A model generated the notes under the pieces. It searched no databases. It had not been told where the DNA came from and was given only the letters and a program-made list of their open reading frames with translations. Below are positions 24,601-37,286 of a DNA stretch of 64,000 nucleotides, in pieces. Position 1 is the stretch's first letter, and every line of letters begins with the position of its first letter. Both the position numbers and the translations under genes were made by a program. This DNA is from Craterostigma plantagineum (lineage: Eukaryota > Streptophyta > Magnoliopsida > Lamiales > Linderniaceae): assembly GCA_027422505.1 (NCBI GenBank), contig JAPQWV010000331.1, forward strand, positions 62,001 through 126,000, read 5' to 3'.

Positions 24601-25522
24601 CATGTTACCGACCATTCAATCCTGAATCAGAGGGACTTTCAAGATTATTACGGAAACCCATCTTCATCCAGTTCATTTGATTTTTGGTATTCTTTTATAT
24701 CTCCATTCAATTTTTCTCTACTCAGGCTTAGCTAATGCTGCTCGACCTTTGGAAGATGTTGATTCTCGGACGATTTTCATTAACAATGTAAGTTCTCATT
24801 TGTTTAGTCTTGAAATGCCTTTTCCTAAAGCTCAACTTCTTTTCGTCCCCCATAAGCCTATGAGCTGACAATATTGTGTTTCCTACAATAGGTTCATTTT
24901 GCAGCAACTAAGGATAACCTTTCACGACATTTCAGCAAGTTTGGAGAAGTCTTGAAGGTTACAACATTAACTGACCCAGCCACCGGACTACCAAAAGGGT
25001 AATAATATCATATATTTTACCAGAAAAAAAAAAGGAAAGAAAGAAAAGTTCTGAATTTTGTTTTTCTTCCTCAGATCTGCCTACATTGAATTCGCGAGAA
25101 ATGAAGCAGCTGAGCTTGCTTTATCATTGGACGGGACATCCTTTATGTCTCGCATTCTCAAGGTATGCAATCGCAGAATTCTGTATGTTGCTACTTACTA
25201 CCCGAATCACTATAACACTTGCGAAACATTCGTGCAGATTGTCAAGAAAAGCTCAGCCCCATCAGAAACTGCTCCCATTACACCTCGGCCGGGCATTATT
25301 CCTAGGTCATCCTCGTTCCCCGTTCCAAAATATGGGCGACCTCCTTTTCCTCGGGCAGTTACGGGCCCATACAGGGGAGGCCGAGGAGTATCTGTGAGGC
25401 CCGCTGCCCGAAGTTTTCAGTGGAAGCGAGACGCTGAACCCACCTCGAATCAAGGCAGCGTTGTCCCTCCACAGCTGCCTAATCGTAGTATGACATATGT
25501 TCGTCCAGAGTCCAAAGAATAG
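21628..25522 (+). CDS. RRM protein with Nab2/PWI-like N-terminal domain
   Basis: Nine exons give 671 aa: 21628-21750, 22489-22589, 22697-23045, 23415-24263, 24356-24407, 24726-24787, 24892-24998, 25075-25162, 25238-25522. Residues 1 to about 90 form a small helical PWI/Nab2-like domain (LREAVTEKLKEFMGDYTDD, then YVIVLLKNGRRKDEAKNELD, WLWDHL). The middle is long, charged and disordered, with KKRRHSEEKRPSK and SVFDRLGR. One RRM occupies about residues 500-575: RTIFINNVHFAAT holds RNP2 and SAYIEFARNEAAELAL holds RNP1. The tail is Arg/Gly/Pro rich (YRGGRGVSVRPAARS). Nab2/ZC3H14-type N termini link mRNA to export and poly(A) control, so an mRNA-processing role is inferred. Exon 4 ends in a GC splice donor. 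Confidence 0.88.
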
Positions 25523-27474
25523 TGGAGGTAACTACAGTCGATGCGCTGATCTATTCGCTTTCTTTTTCCTGGGAATAATCTTGAGACTTCAGACTCAGCC
25601 GTCGGATGTTTTTAGTTCACTCGCTTTTTGGGGCCTTTCATCCATCCGAGTTTGAGATTGGGTTGTTTTTCTTCAGCGGGGAACGTAATTGATAGATATA
25701 TTTTTACGCTGCATTTGTAAGTGTTGACGACGCTATCAATGCAATTGTTGCATTTCCAATTTAGTAGGACTGTTGGTTGGACCACAACTTGTTGTTGCTT
25801 TCCTTTTCACCTAAGTAAGTTCGCCTTCGAATTTTGTCTATGATATAAATGCGAAACAGACCAACAGCGCACGAAAAAATTAAATCCAACGAACAAGAAC
25901 CGAAAATATGCGTTCGAATTCTCGGAAACCTGAAGGTCCGAAGCCTACAGCCTTCCTTTTTTTTCCTCCATTTTCACCAACTACATTGGCCTCCCTCAAG
26001 GACCTATCTCTTCAGCATGAATGACAGCAGTTTATGACACAATTACTATTAAAATAACAGTGAAATTGAATTAGCTCTTACCAAGCTATTCATAACGTGT
26101 CGTGGTTTCAGCATAGTCTCCGTTGAGAGGAGAAACGAAGCTTGCGACCGAGTGGATATTACTGTGGTCAAGTGCAAACCATAATAAAGGCTTCCCGGGC
26201 TGTATAATCTTTTCTGCAACTGATCCCTACAAAGCTGTTCAGCTTTTGAGATGACTGACATCATTTTTTGGGATCATGACTCAATAGGAACTGAAAGAAG
26301 AAAAAAGATCATGCAGAGAGATATCGTAGATGAATAGAGACATCAAAATGCACTAGGATCATGCGGTCGCATACACATTAAACATGCAGTCGTAAAAAGA
26401 CGAACGGATTTGAATCTTTCCTTTCCATAAATTTCTATCGTCTTATAGCTTAGCGTATGTTCAATCAAACTATGTAAGGAAGACCAAGGATATGCGGGGA
26501 TAGCTAGCAACTGAATCGCAAAAGGATGGAAAATGGTAACGAGAGTATTCAACGTTCTTACCTCCGGACTTGTACACTGTAAGATTTACCCTTCCCCTAC
26601 CAATGCGAGTGAACAACCCAACTCTCCTGGATTATTGCCTCCTCATAAAAAAAAAAAAAAAATTGAATTTTAAACTTTTTTATGACGTGGCAGAAATCTA
26701 ACTGATTTGGGTTACGTATCACATAAGTAGAGAGGAATGAACCGCACATCAACTCCAACGCAAGAGATCGCAAAAATCAGCGAACTTCGATTTCGATCAT
26801 CAGGTGTCAAGAACCTATTGCACAAATAGCTGACGAAGAAACACGGGCCCCGTTCGGCTTCTCTGGCCCATTTCATTGATTTAAGCACTTCCTTTTCGAT
26901 CGGCAATATTCTCACGTCTTTAATTCGGACTTCCGGCCCATATATGCAAATTGTTAGTGAGAGCGGCCCTGCAATCACCAAGATTGGAATGGAATGTGCA
27001 TTAATAGATACCATTACGGCGAAACACATCACAAAATGGCAGGAGAATGCAAAGACATTTAGTTGGAGATAAGAGACGAAATAGTCTTGACATTAATATT
27101 AATTTCGTATTCGTCTATAAGACAGATAAAAAACAACTTCCACGAATTCAATTCGCACACTGCACTCAATTGCTTCGAAACAAAGCAGGTGAACAGCACG
27201 TTCACGCAGAAGTTCTATAATCCACGTCAAACATGTACGACTGAGCACGGACCTTGATAAATCAATTGGAAAAAAACGGGATGAAAAGCCAATAAGTAAG
27301 CACTAAAAAGAAACATTTAACAGGTCGAACTTCAACATATGCATGTTAACCTTCATAATTCAAACATGCACAACAAACTTCTTAATCAACAAACTACTTC
27401 GAAAAATTAAGGCATCACCACACCTTGTCTGATCGTCTTAGTAATTAATACAAACAAACAATAACTCAATTACT
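25523..27474. other. Intergenic, one unresolved coding-like stretch
   Basis: About 2 kb between the convergent RRM and makorin genes. On the minus strand a frame at about 26093-26235 reads PGKPLLWFALDHSNIHSVAS and ends TRYE-stop. It looks coding in composition but I cannot place it in a family or find matching exons. A frame at 26712-27032 (minus) is open but unrecognised. A plus-strand poly-A run sits at 26647-26661. Confidence 0.3.
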
Positions 27475-29446
<1,972 letters not shown>

Positions 29447-29944
29447 GGCGTCGCCTGAGAACTATCAAAGAAAGAAGCTTCCAAACTCGGTGGTGAATGC
29501 AATGGTAAGCAAAGTCAGGAGTGAGGAGACTTGGGGCGGACGTAATTGCTTTTATTGTTATTTGTTGGCAATTTCAACTTATTAATGTGTAACAAAATCG
29601 TCCTCCAGCTTTTTACTTATTGCGAAATAGCCCCAATTTAGGGATCATTATTTTGCAATTAAGTACCAATGAAGGGGCAGCAAGGTACTGTACTGTGATT
29701 AGAAGCTGAGCCATTTTGTTGTACTGTGATTTTAATGCATCTGCATCATTTGATCATTTCTCTTGAGAGCGAAGCAGCAAATGTGCCAATGACGTTCAAA
29801 CAAGAATCCTCGGTTCTTACACAAACTTCAGTCATAAAATGATACTCAGAAGCATAAAGTACAGAGAAAATGGAATAAACACAAAAAGCACACAGCTAAT
29901 ACAGAAGAAGAACAATCAATTATCTTAGCAGAGATAGACTTCAA
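29447..29944. other. Makorin promoter and L18 3' flank
   Basis: About 500 bp with no gene seen. It includes the presumed makorin leader and promoter and, from about 29760, the 3' UTR of the L18 gene. Confidence 0.4.
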
Positions 29945-31006
29945 TCAAAACTGCAAACCATGTTCTCTAGCTGCATCGGCGAGGGCTTCAACCCGTCCAT
30001 GGTAAGGGTAACCGCCTCGGTCGAAAGCCACCTTCGTAATTCCTTTTTCGAGGCAAGACTTTGCAATGACTTCGCCTATCCTCTTCGCAGTCCCCTGTAA
30101 ATCAAGAAAACATTCCTATATAAGCCTATTGTCTCCTTTTTTCCCTGAGGATTAAGATAAAGGAGACAGAAAGAGATAAAATAAGCCATTTTTAAACCCC
30201 TAGAGGCGATTCAAACGGAGATAATGCTGCAGCATACGAAATTCAAGTAGCATTTTTCGACTCACAATTGTAGGGCCAGCGCTGCAATCGAACTCCTCTG
30301 AGATGGGCTTCTGCACGGTTGAGGCTGAAGCTAGAGTGTGCATCTTCGAATCGTCGATCACCTGAACGTACATATGCTTGTTGGAACGAAACACACACAG
30401 TCTAGGTCTTTCGGGCGTCCCTTCAACCTGGAAAAAGATAGAATTTTTAACACCCTTTTCTGAGAACCGTTTAAGGCCCATATTGTAAGAACTGCAACTT
30501 AGAACCAAAAAACGACTGCAATGCTACTTAGGCAATAAAACAAACACATTGTGGACGTAAGAGCTGATTTGCATTCAACAAGCAATTCCTACTGAAGTGA
30601 AGGAACATCTGCATGTGGCAATAGATTGCTTACACACCGAGAAGCTCATTAGATGGCTCCATTAGGAGTAAATTTACGATCTTCAAACACTCTGAATCAT
30701 CCACATTGCACGCTAATACGAATTTTTCAACATTTGGCCGTCAAACCACATATCCCAAACGCAGATAAATAGCTCGAAATTCACGCATTCGCACGTCAAG
30801 GAAAAAATTAAATAAACAAAAGAAAATGCCTTCTTGCGTATGCGAGAGTGTCGAGCAGCTCTGTCCTGCGTTCTGGTTCGGGTCTTGGCCTCAATCACGA
30901 AGCACCTTCCTGGGGACGTAACGGGTCGGGTCGGGCCGAACAGCGGATGGGTCTTCTGAGCTGACTGGTGAACAAACGAAACGCAAAACGAGCCGCAAAG
31001 AGACAT
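29945..31006 (-). CDS. RPL18: Plastid 50S ribosomal protein L18 (bL18c/uL18c)
   Basis: Three exons (30830-31006, 30266-30427, 29945-30094) give 162 aa. Residues 1 to about 45 ([11 protein letters not shown]...) are Ser/Thr/Arg-rich and fit a chloroplast transit peptide. The mature part has bacterial L18 signatures: [20 protein letters not shown] and the C terminus [20 protein letters not shown], ending EHGLQF. L18 binds 5S rRNA in the large subunit; loss of the plastid form is embryo lethal in Arabidopsis. Joining exon 1 to exon 2 at the conserved RIRKKVEGT needs a GC donor (AAG|GCATTT). A weak GT donor 12 nt further on would insert AFSF. Confidence 0.92.
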
Positions 31007-31311
31007 TTTTGGCTACTAAAGCTTTCACACACACTTCACTCTCTACTCTCTCGCTAGCGTAGCAGTAGGGAAGAAATTAGTCGCCTTCTTTCTTGGATAA
31101 GCAGATAAGGAAGGAGAATGGGAAATTACAAATTAACCCCTCGAAAATGTGGTATTGAGGGAAAATTCGTGGGGAAATAATCACAGTAGTAAATGCCTGA
31201 AAAGCCCCCCAACAGTCGCAAAGGCAATAATTCTCTTACAAACTTAATCGTCGTCAAAGAACATTAGCCTTTGTTGATCACCATCAATCAAGTTCCGTCT
31301 TTATATTTATT
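31007..31311. other. L18 promoter up to the gypsy LTR
   Basis: About 300 bp carrying the presumed L18 5' leader (CT-rich at 31020-31060). The gypsy LTR starts immediately to the right. No further feature seen. Confidence 0.4.
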
Positions 31312-31935
31312 TGATATGGGGCAAACCCAATCAAAGATATTTTTACGTGTGGGGGCTCTGGATAGTTTGCGGTAGATTGATAGTTATGCAGTTTTCCGGG
31401 TAATCGAGGGGTTGTGGATGCTGGGACGTAAACAGAAAGAACAACAGGGATTTACGTGGTTCGAATCCTATTGGATTCTACGTCCACGGGACGCTGGGAA
31501 CTATTTTTCACTAAGCAGCAACGCGTTACACACTCATATAATCCTCTCCTTCGCTCCTAAAACATGAAAACACGTTCAATATATCTAAAGAGAGAATGCG
31601 AGGTGAATGCTTTTTAGAGAGATAAAATTCTCTGGAAAATATGGCCAAGTCCTTCTTTTATATCAGCTCTCCGCCGTTTGTTTCCTTCTCAGTAATATCT
31701 TCCTATGATAAAGTGACACGCGTCCCTGCAGCTGTTTTCTCTCCTTTCCACTGATTCTGTACTTTTATATTCAATGGTTCTTCTCCTTTTGTCCGGTCAA
31801 GACCTGTGCTCATCAGGTCCTTGCAGGTCCTTCTTCCCAAGCAGATATTTCACTATGGGCCTTCTTTTTCGCGGGACTTGTTGGGCCTTCCTTTATTTGC
31901 TTTTTTTCCAGCCCGTCTCAGTTGAGTCCACATCA
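31312..31935 (-). repeat. 3' LTR of the gypsy element (complete)
   Basis: Plus-strand ends are TGATATGG... and ...CCACATCA, an inverted TGAT/ATCA pair. The element's polypurine tract follows at once. A TATA box for minus-strand transcription lies at 31655-31662. Confidence 0.85.
31655..31662 (-). promoter_or_regulatory. TATA box in the gypsy LTR
   Basis: TATAAAAG on the minus strand. The other LTR has the same motif at 42481-42488. Confidence 0.55.
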
Positions 31936-31956
31936 ACCACTCCCCTACTCTAATTT
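31936..31956 (-). other. Polypurine tract of the gypsy element
   Basis: On the minus strand the sequence just before the 3' LTR is purine rich (GAGTAGGGGAGTGG), the expected plus-strand primer site. Confidence 0.6.
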
Positions 31957-32334
31957 ATTTTTGGGGAACAAAAGTGAATTAGAGTAAACAAGTAAGTAAG
32001 AGTAAATAAGTAAGTAGGAGTAAATAAGTAAGTTAGGCCTTTCTTCCCCTTAAGGTCCTTCCTTCCTGATTCACTGAAAGGACGTGACCTTTCCTGCTCC
32101 TTTTTTGTGTCTTGGAAACCGCCCCCTTTTTAAGGGTGGCTCCTCTCAAGACCCCTCTGTCATGACTCCCTGTGAGGATGCGACTTCTCCTTCTCAGTGC
32201 CTTGGGAACCGTTTCTTTTTAAAGTGTGGCTTCTGGAAGTTCAATCTTATTTTTGAAAGGGTACTTCGCCATTTAACGGGTACGACTCTCTCTCTCTCTT
32301 CCTTTCCCTTTTTTATTTCATCTTCTTCGTCTCC

Positions 32335-34689
32335 ATGGCGTCCACTATTCCGGATTCAGTGAAAGCTTCGTCTTCCCCTTCTCGCTCCCACCAATCGATT
32401 TCCTCTGATACGTCGTCCGCACCTTCTTCTTTACAGCCCTCCTCTCAACCAGCAACTCGCACCGTTGCACCGCGCATAGCTCATCGACCGCGCACTCGTT
32501 CCACTACTGCCTCTGCCATGGCCTCTCTTCCTGTGGGTGGAACCGAATTGGTGGGTTCGCCGGCCGATTTCCGGAGTTTGGTAGTTTTTTCTGGGTCGCT
32601 GCCCCCTCCTAACCCTAAATCCGTTCCCTCTTCTTCTTCGCGGACTCCTCCCAGTTCTTTTAAAGCTTCCACGTGTCTGCCGGCCAATTTGGACGGCCTG
32701 GTGGAGGGGGGTTTTGTTTTTTAGGGCTTCGCGGTGAGAATGGCGTCGCCCGACCAGAGGGCTGACCGCCCGCCTCCTCCGTGCTTAGCGTTCTGGGAGG
32801 CCCAATTAGGGCAGGACTGCGCTTCCCCGTCCCCCTTTTTCTTTTTGAGGTGTCCAGGGCCTTCAAGGTCCCTTTGAACCAATTCCAGCCTTCCTCTGTT
32901 CGTCTTCTTGTAGCCTTTTTGTGGCAGTACGAGCCGCCGGAGGCGTTCCCTCGCCAGATCTGGTGCTTTCCCAGTTCTCCCTTAAACTTCACGGCGCTTT
33001 TTTCTATCTCTCTTCCGTCTCTTCTCGCATGGGAGGTGAAACTCACTTTTTTGGTAAGAACCACAAAATGGACAAGGACTGGCAGGGTCCATATTTCTTC
33101 GTGGAGCCCCCGGGTGGTTCGTGGGACTTTCCATGTGAGAAATGGATAACTGGCGCGCCTCCTCGTGAACCCGGCAAGTGTTCGAAGAGAAATTCGAAAG
33201 CCTTAGCCTTTCTGAACAACTACGCTGGGGAACACGGTCCTTTGAACCCCTTCGCTTTGGCTAAATTTCCCGGTGTTTTGTATCGTTTTGGGTTCTCGCC
33301 TTTTCCTGCCAACTTTTCTCTTGAGGGTATCCTATCGTCTTTGTTATGTTTTTTAGAAGTTTCTCTGGGGCCGTTATTCTGCTGGTCCGTTACTTGTGTA
33401 TGTCGTGTGCAGGGATGACAGGTTCGTGGCGCAATTTGCTGGCGAATAAGAGGAAAGAGGTGCTCCCCCACCCCCTGGGGCCGAGGGATCTGTTTCGACT
33501 TCAGCTCCTTCCTTGCTATTGGTCGCTCAAGATATCCGGGCGGAAGTTCGTCAGTTTTCTTCCAAGGCTCCAGGGACTTCTGAGGTGCCCCAAGTCGCCG
33601 GTGCCCCCAAAACGAAGCGTAAAGCAAGCTCCTTATCGAAACCAGCGAAGAAGTCTAAGAAGAAATTGTCTTTATCTGAGGGAGAGGGTGAGGAGGTTTC
33701 GGAGAAGGCTCCTCAGGAGGGATTTCAACAAGGTGGCACCCCCCCCCCTGAGGACCCATTGCCCGAAGGTGGGATGGAGGGGTTGAGCCGTTTGGTTCCC
33801 CCTGAGGACAAGGAGGCATTTTCCCAGAGATCCGCTGCGGAGAACGAGGTGGAACTCGCACACCACCTTCTCAAGGTACATTCTCTACCACCCTCTTGGT
33901 TAATGCTTTTCCTGTTTGTCTAATTTCGAAGCTCATTTGCCTTGGTATTCAGGTTATTGGCTTGGTATCTGCAAGGCCTTCTGCGAGCTCGTCAGTGCAG
34001 GATTTAGAGGAGCGCAATCGGTCCCTTCAGGAGCAGGTGGAAGATCTTCAGGCCAGTTTGTTGGCTCGGGAAAAGGAGGCTGGGGAGATTCAGGCCAAGT
34101 TTGATTTGAGAAGGAAGGGTTGGAGAAGGAGAAGGCTGAGTTGGCTAGGCTGTGTGAGGAACTGCGTAGCTCTTCAGAGAAGGAGAAGGAAGACCATGCG
34201 GCCCTTCTGAAGCAGCGCGAGGACGAGTTGCAGCGCTCCTTTGCTAAGGAAAGAACGAAATGGGATGAGGACTTTGTCCGCATGACAGAGGTTCATTCAA
34301 AAGCCGAGTTGGAGGCTGTGAAGGCTGAGGGCGCCCAAGTCTGTCAGCGTCATCTCATGTCAACTGCGGCCGGACAAAAGTTTCTGGGGGACCTCGCGGA
34401 AGATTGGCGCTTGGCTTATTTAGAGGACCCTGTTTCCCTCAGGGACTTTGTCCCATTTATGCAGCATTACTTCCTGGGAGGCCACCACGCAGGATCAGCC
34501 GGCATTGGAGCGGCTACCGCCCTCAGAGATCTACCTCCTCCCGCCTCCTTCAAAGGGGATCCGATGGCTGAGGAGAACCCTTTGTTTTGGCGCCCATCCG
34601 CTGAAAAGCATATGGTGATCCTGGCCCAAGCTGACATTTCCGACCTTCCTGGCGTCGTCTTTTATCCCCCTGTGGACCCTTCTGTCTAG
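32335..34689 (+). pseudogene. Antisense ORF of the Tat gypsy element (transposase_28-like, coiled coil), broken
   Basis: This region lies between integrase and 3' LTR and is read opposite to gag-pol. It has a Ser/Pro-rich N part (32335-32724), a globular stretch with KMDKDWQGPYFFVEPPGGSW near 33070-33130, a Lys-rich linker, a Glu/Lys coiled coil (about 34000-34330) and a C part ending at 34689 (FLGDLAEDWRLAYLEDP). The globular part recalls the domain called putative gypsy-type transposon/transposase_28. Intron-like interruptions appear at about 33326-33409 and 33876-33952. A stop codon near 33447 and a frameshift near 34103 break the frame. The function of such Tat antisense ORFs is unknown. 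Confidence 0.7.
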
Positions 34690-35099
34690 TTTCTACTTTT
34701 TCTTTTGTGTTTAACGAAACTTATGCTTCTGCAGACATATTTAGGATGTTGTTTTTTAGGGGAGCTTAACTCCCCTGTTTCTGTGTGTTCTTGCCGAGGT
34801 TCCTCATTTTCCCTCTGTGACAGAGGACCTCTTTATTAAGCATCTTATCGTTTTCCTGTGTTTTAGACTTCATTGTATTCTCGTAGGCACCTTAGTTGAT
34901 CCGTAAATCAAGCATTAATCATTCACGCCTTTGGTTGTAAGGACCGTCGTCCTTACCCCAAGGTGTCATTCACGCGCTAGGCTCTCTTCGTCCTTAGCGA
35001 ATCCAGTAACGTAGGCCCGAAGGTCCTAAGTAGGAAGTGCGGATCTCTCCCACTGTTTTACCCTGGTTATAGCGCCAGCTACGCTTAGGTACCTATACA

Positions 35100-35388
35100 T
35101 GTCGCAGACCTTACTGGGGACCTTTGATGTCCTTTACGCCACAGCCCGTCAGCGGTGGTATCTTGTACGCCCTCATGGGCATCTTTCACGTCGCAGACCT
35201 GTGGCCTTTGATGTCGGGTACGCCGCTGACCCGTCGGTTTTTGGCATCATCTCACGTCGCAGGCTATCGGCCTTTGATGTCTTTGTACGGCGCAGGTCCG
35301 TCGACCTTTGGTATCGTTTCACGTCGCGGGCTGTTTAGCCCTTGATGTCGTTGTACGCCGCAGGTTCGTCGACCCTTGGTATCAATTA
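35100..35388. repeat. Minisatellite inside the gypsy element
   Basis: About four diverged copies of a 66-84-bp unit containing CCTTTGATGTC, GTACGCCGCAGGTCCGTC and TTTCACGTCGCAGGC. Anchor positions are 35121, 35205, 35271 and 35339. Tandem repeats between pol and the 3' LTR are common in Tat-clade elements. Confidence 0.8.
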
Positions 35389-35533
35389 TAAGTACACTTT
35401 ATTATGACAAAACGTTTATATTCCGCTGGGGAGGTACGCCTCGTTAAAACCTTATCTGGGCAAAACCACCCTTTGAGGCAAAATCCCAGATGAAGAAAAA
35501 GAGTACGTCTCCTCCCTTTCTTACATTGCAGTA

Positions 35534-36948
35534 TTACACATAAAACTTTTTCAAGGAGACGTTCCAAGGGCAGGGCAAGGACCTCCCATTGGCATCTCCT
35601 AACTCATAGGCTCCACCTCCCAACACCTTTGTCACGTGATAGGGCCCCTCCCAGGGAGCTTCCATCTTCTTCAGGGGTCGTAGGACATCGGCTCTTCGCA
35701 GTACCAGATCCCCCTGTTGAAATCCCCTTGGTCGGATTCTCCGATCGTACATTACCTTCACGCGACTTTTATATCCTTCGGTCCTTACGTGAGCCTCTTT
35801 TCGTACTCCTTCAACAAGGTCCAGGTCCTCCCTTCTTAATTGTGCGTTCTCCCTTTCGTCATATGCCATCGTGGTGTGTCTCGATGCCAATTTCAGCAGG
35901 TATCACTGCGGCCGAACCGTACACTAGCTCAAATGGCGTCTCTCCTGTTGCCTCGCGAGGGCTTGTTCGGTAAGCCCAAAGGACAACATCCAGCGCCTCT
36001 ACCCACTTGTTCCCATCCTGCTCGAGTCGGGCCTTGATCCCCCTGAGGATGGTTCGATTGGAGACTTCGGCTTGCCCATTTGCTTGGGGATGTCCCACCG
36101 CCACAAACCTTTGAGTCACCTTCATGCCTTCACAGAATTGTCGTGTTTTAGCCCCCACAGAATTGGGTTCCGTTATCTGAAATGAGGATCCTGGGAGCCC
36201 CATAGCGGCAGCAGATGTTATTCTACAGGAATTCGATCACCCTTTCCTCGTCTATTCGCGCTACTGCCTTAGCTTCGATCCATTTGCTAAAGTAGTCCAC
36301 CGCCACAATAATGAACTTCTTTTGTGCTTTTCCTCGAGGAAATGGACCGACTATATCGATCCCCCATTTATCAAAAGGACATGGAGATTGCATCGTCCCC
36401 AAAGCTTCAGCGGGGACGTGGATTCTGGGACCATACATCTGGCAATTACTGCATCTTCTGACCAGGTCCTTGGCGTCTTTGATGATGTTGGGCCAGAAAT
36501 ATCCGGCCCTGACTACCTTCCTAGTGAGGGACTTATATCCTGCATGGTCCCCCGCACATCCTTCATGTATTTCTTCGAGTATCTTCTTGCCTTCCTCTTT
36601 GGAGAGACACCGGGCATATGCGTGCACAAAAGATTTTTTGAAGAGACAGTCGCCTATCAGGCAGAACCTCTGTCGGTATCTCCTCATGTCCTTCTCGTTG
36701 GAGTTCCTTAAGGTGGCTAAGATGGGGGCCCTCCAATCATCCCTTTTTTCTATGTCTGCCACGAACTCCCCTGTTTCCTCCTTATCTACAGCGAGGTAGG
36801 TAATACCTTCTTCCTTGAGAGTCGGCCCAGAACTTGCCGCCTTCGCTAAATAATCAGCCTTGTGGTTTTCCTCCCTGAGGACCTGCACAATCTCATAGGA
36901 ATCGAAAGCTTTCGTTAGCTCCTCAACCTTTTTACCGTATTCGATCAT
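35534..36948 (-). pseudogene. Gypsy integrase (zinc finger, catalytic core, C-terminal domain), interrupted
   Basis: The HHCC finger ends in CSNCQMYGPRIHVPAE. The catalytic core contains WGIDIVGPFPRGK and VDYFSKWIEA (first Asp). Next come SDNGTQF (second Asp) and HPQANGQAEVSNRTIL (Glu region). The C-terminal domain has FQQGDLVLRR and APWEGPYHVTKVL. Frames break at about 36223 (TAG within the core), near 36170, and between 35859 and 35890. Integrase inserts the cDNA; this copy is not functional as read. Confidence 0.88.
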
Positions 36949-37193
36949 CTTTTCATCTCTCGCTTCGTAGTTCCCCTCACTTGCTGCACCACCAACTGCG
37001 AGTCCGAGAACAGAGTAACGTCTCGTGCTCCCAGCTCCTTCGCAATTTGCAGACCATGGATGAGGGCTTCGTACTCTGATTCGTTGTTTGAGGCCTGAAA
37101 ATGGAAGGTGATGGCAAAGCGGAGCTCCTCTCCCTCAGGGTCGATGAGGAGAACTCCCGCTCCCGATCTTTGAGAAGTGGCGGACCCATCCAC
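36945..37193 (-). pseudogene. Second (archaeal-type) RNase H of the gypsy element
   Basis: VYVDGSATSQRSGAGVLLID, ASNNESEYEALIHGLQIA and LFSDSQLVVQQV show the D-E-D pattern of a dual-RNase H Tat element. A TAG at 37287-37289 separates it from the upstream frame. Confidence 0.85.
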
Positions 37194-37286
37194 ATATACT
37201 TTCCACTGGTGTTTGGGAGGTCCCTTAGTGGTTTCGAGGACGAAGTCTGAGAGGGCCTGGGCCTTTATGGCGGTCCTTCGTTCGAA

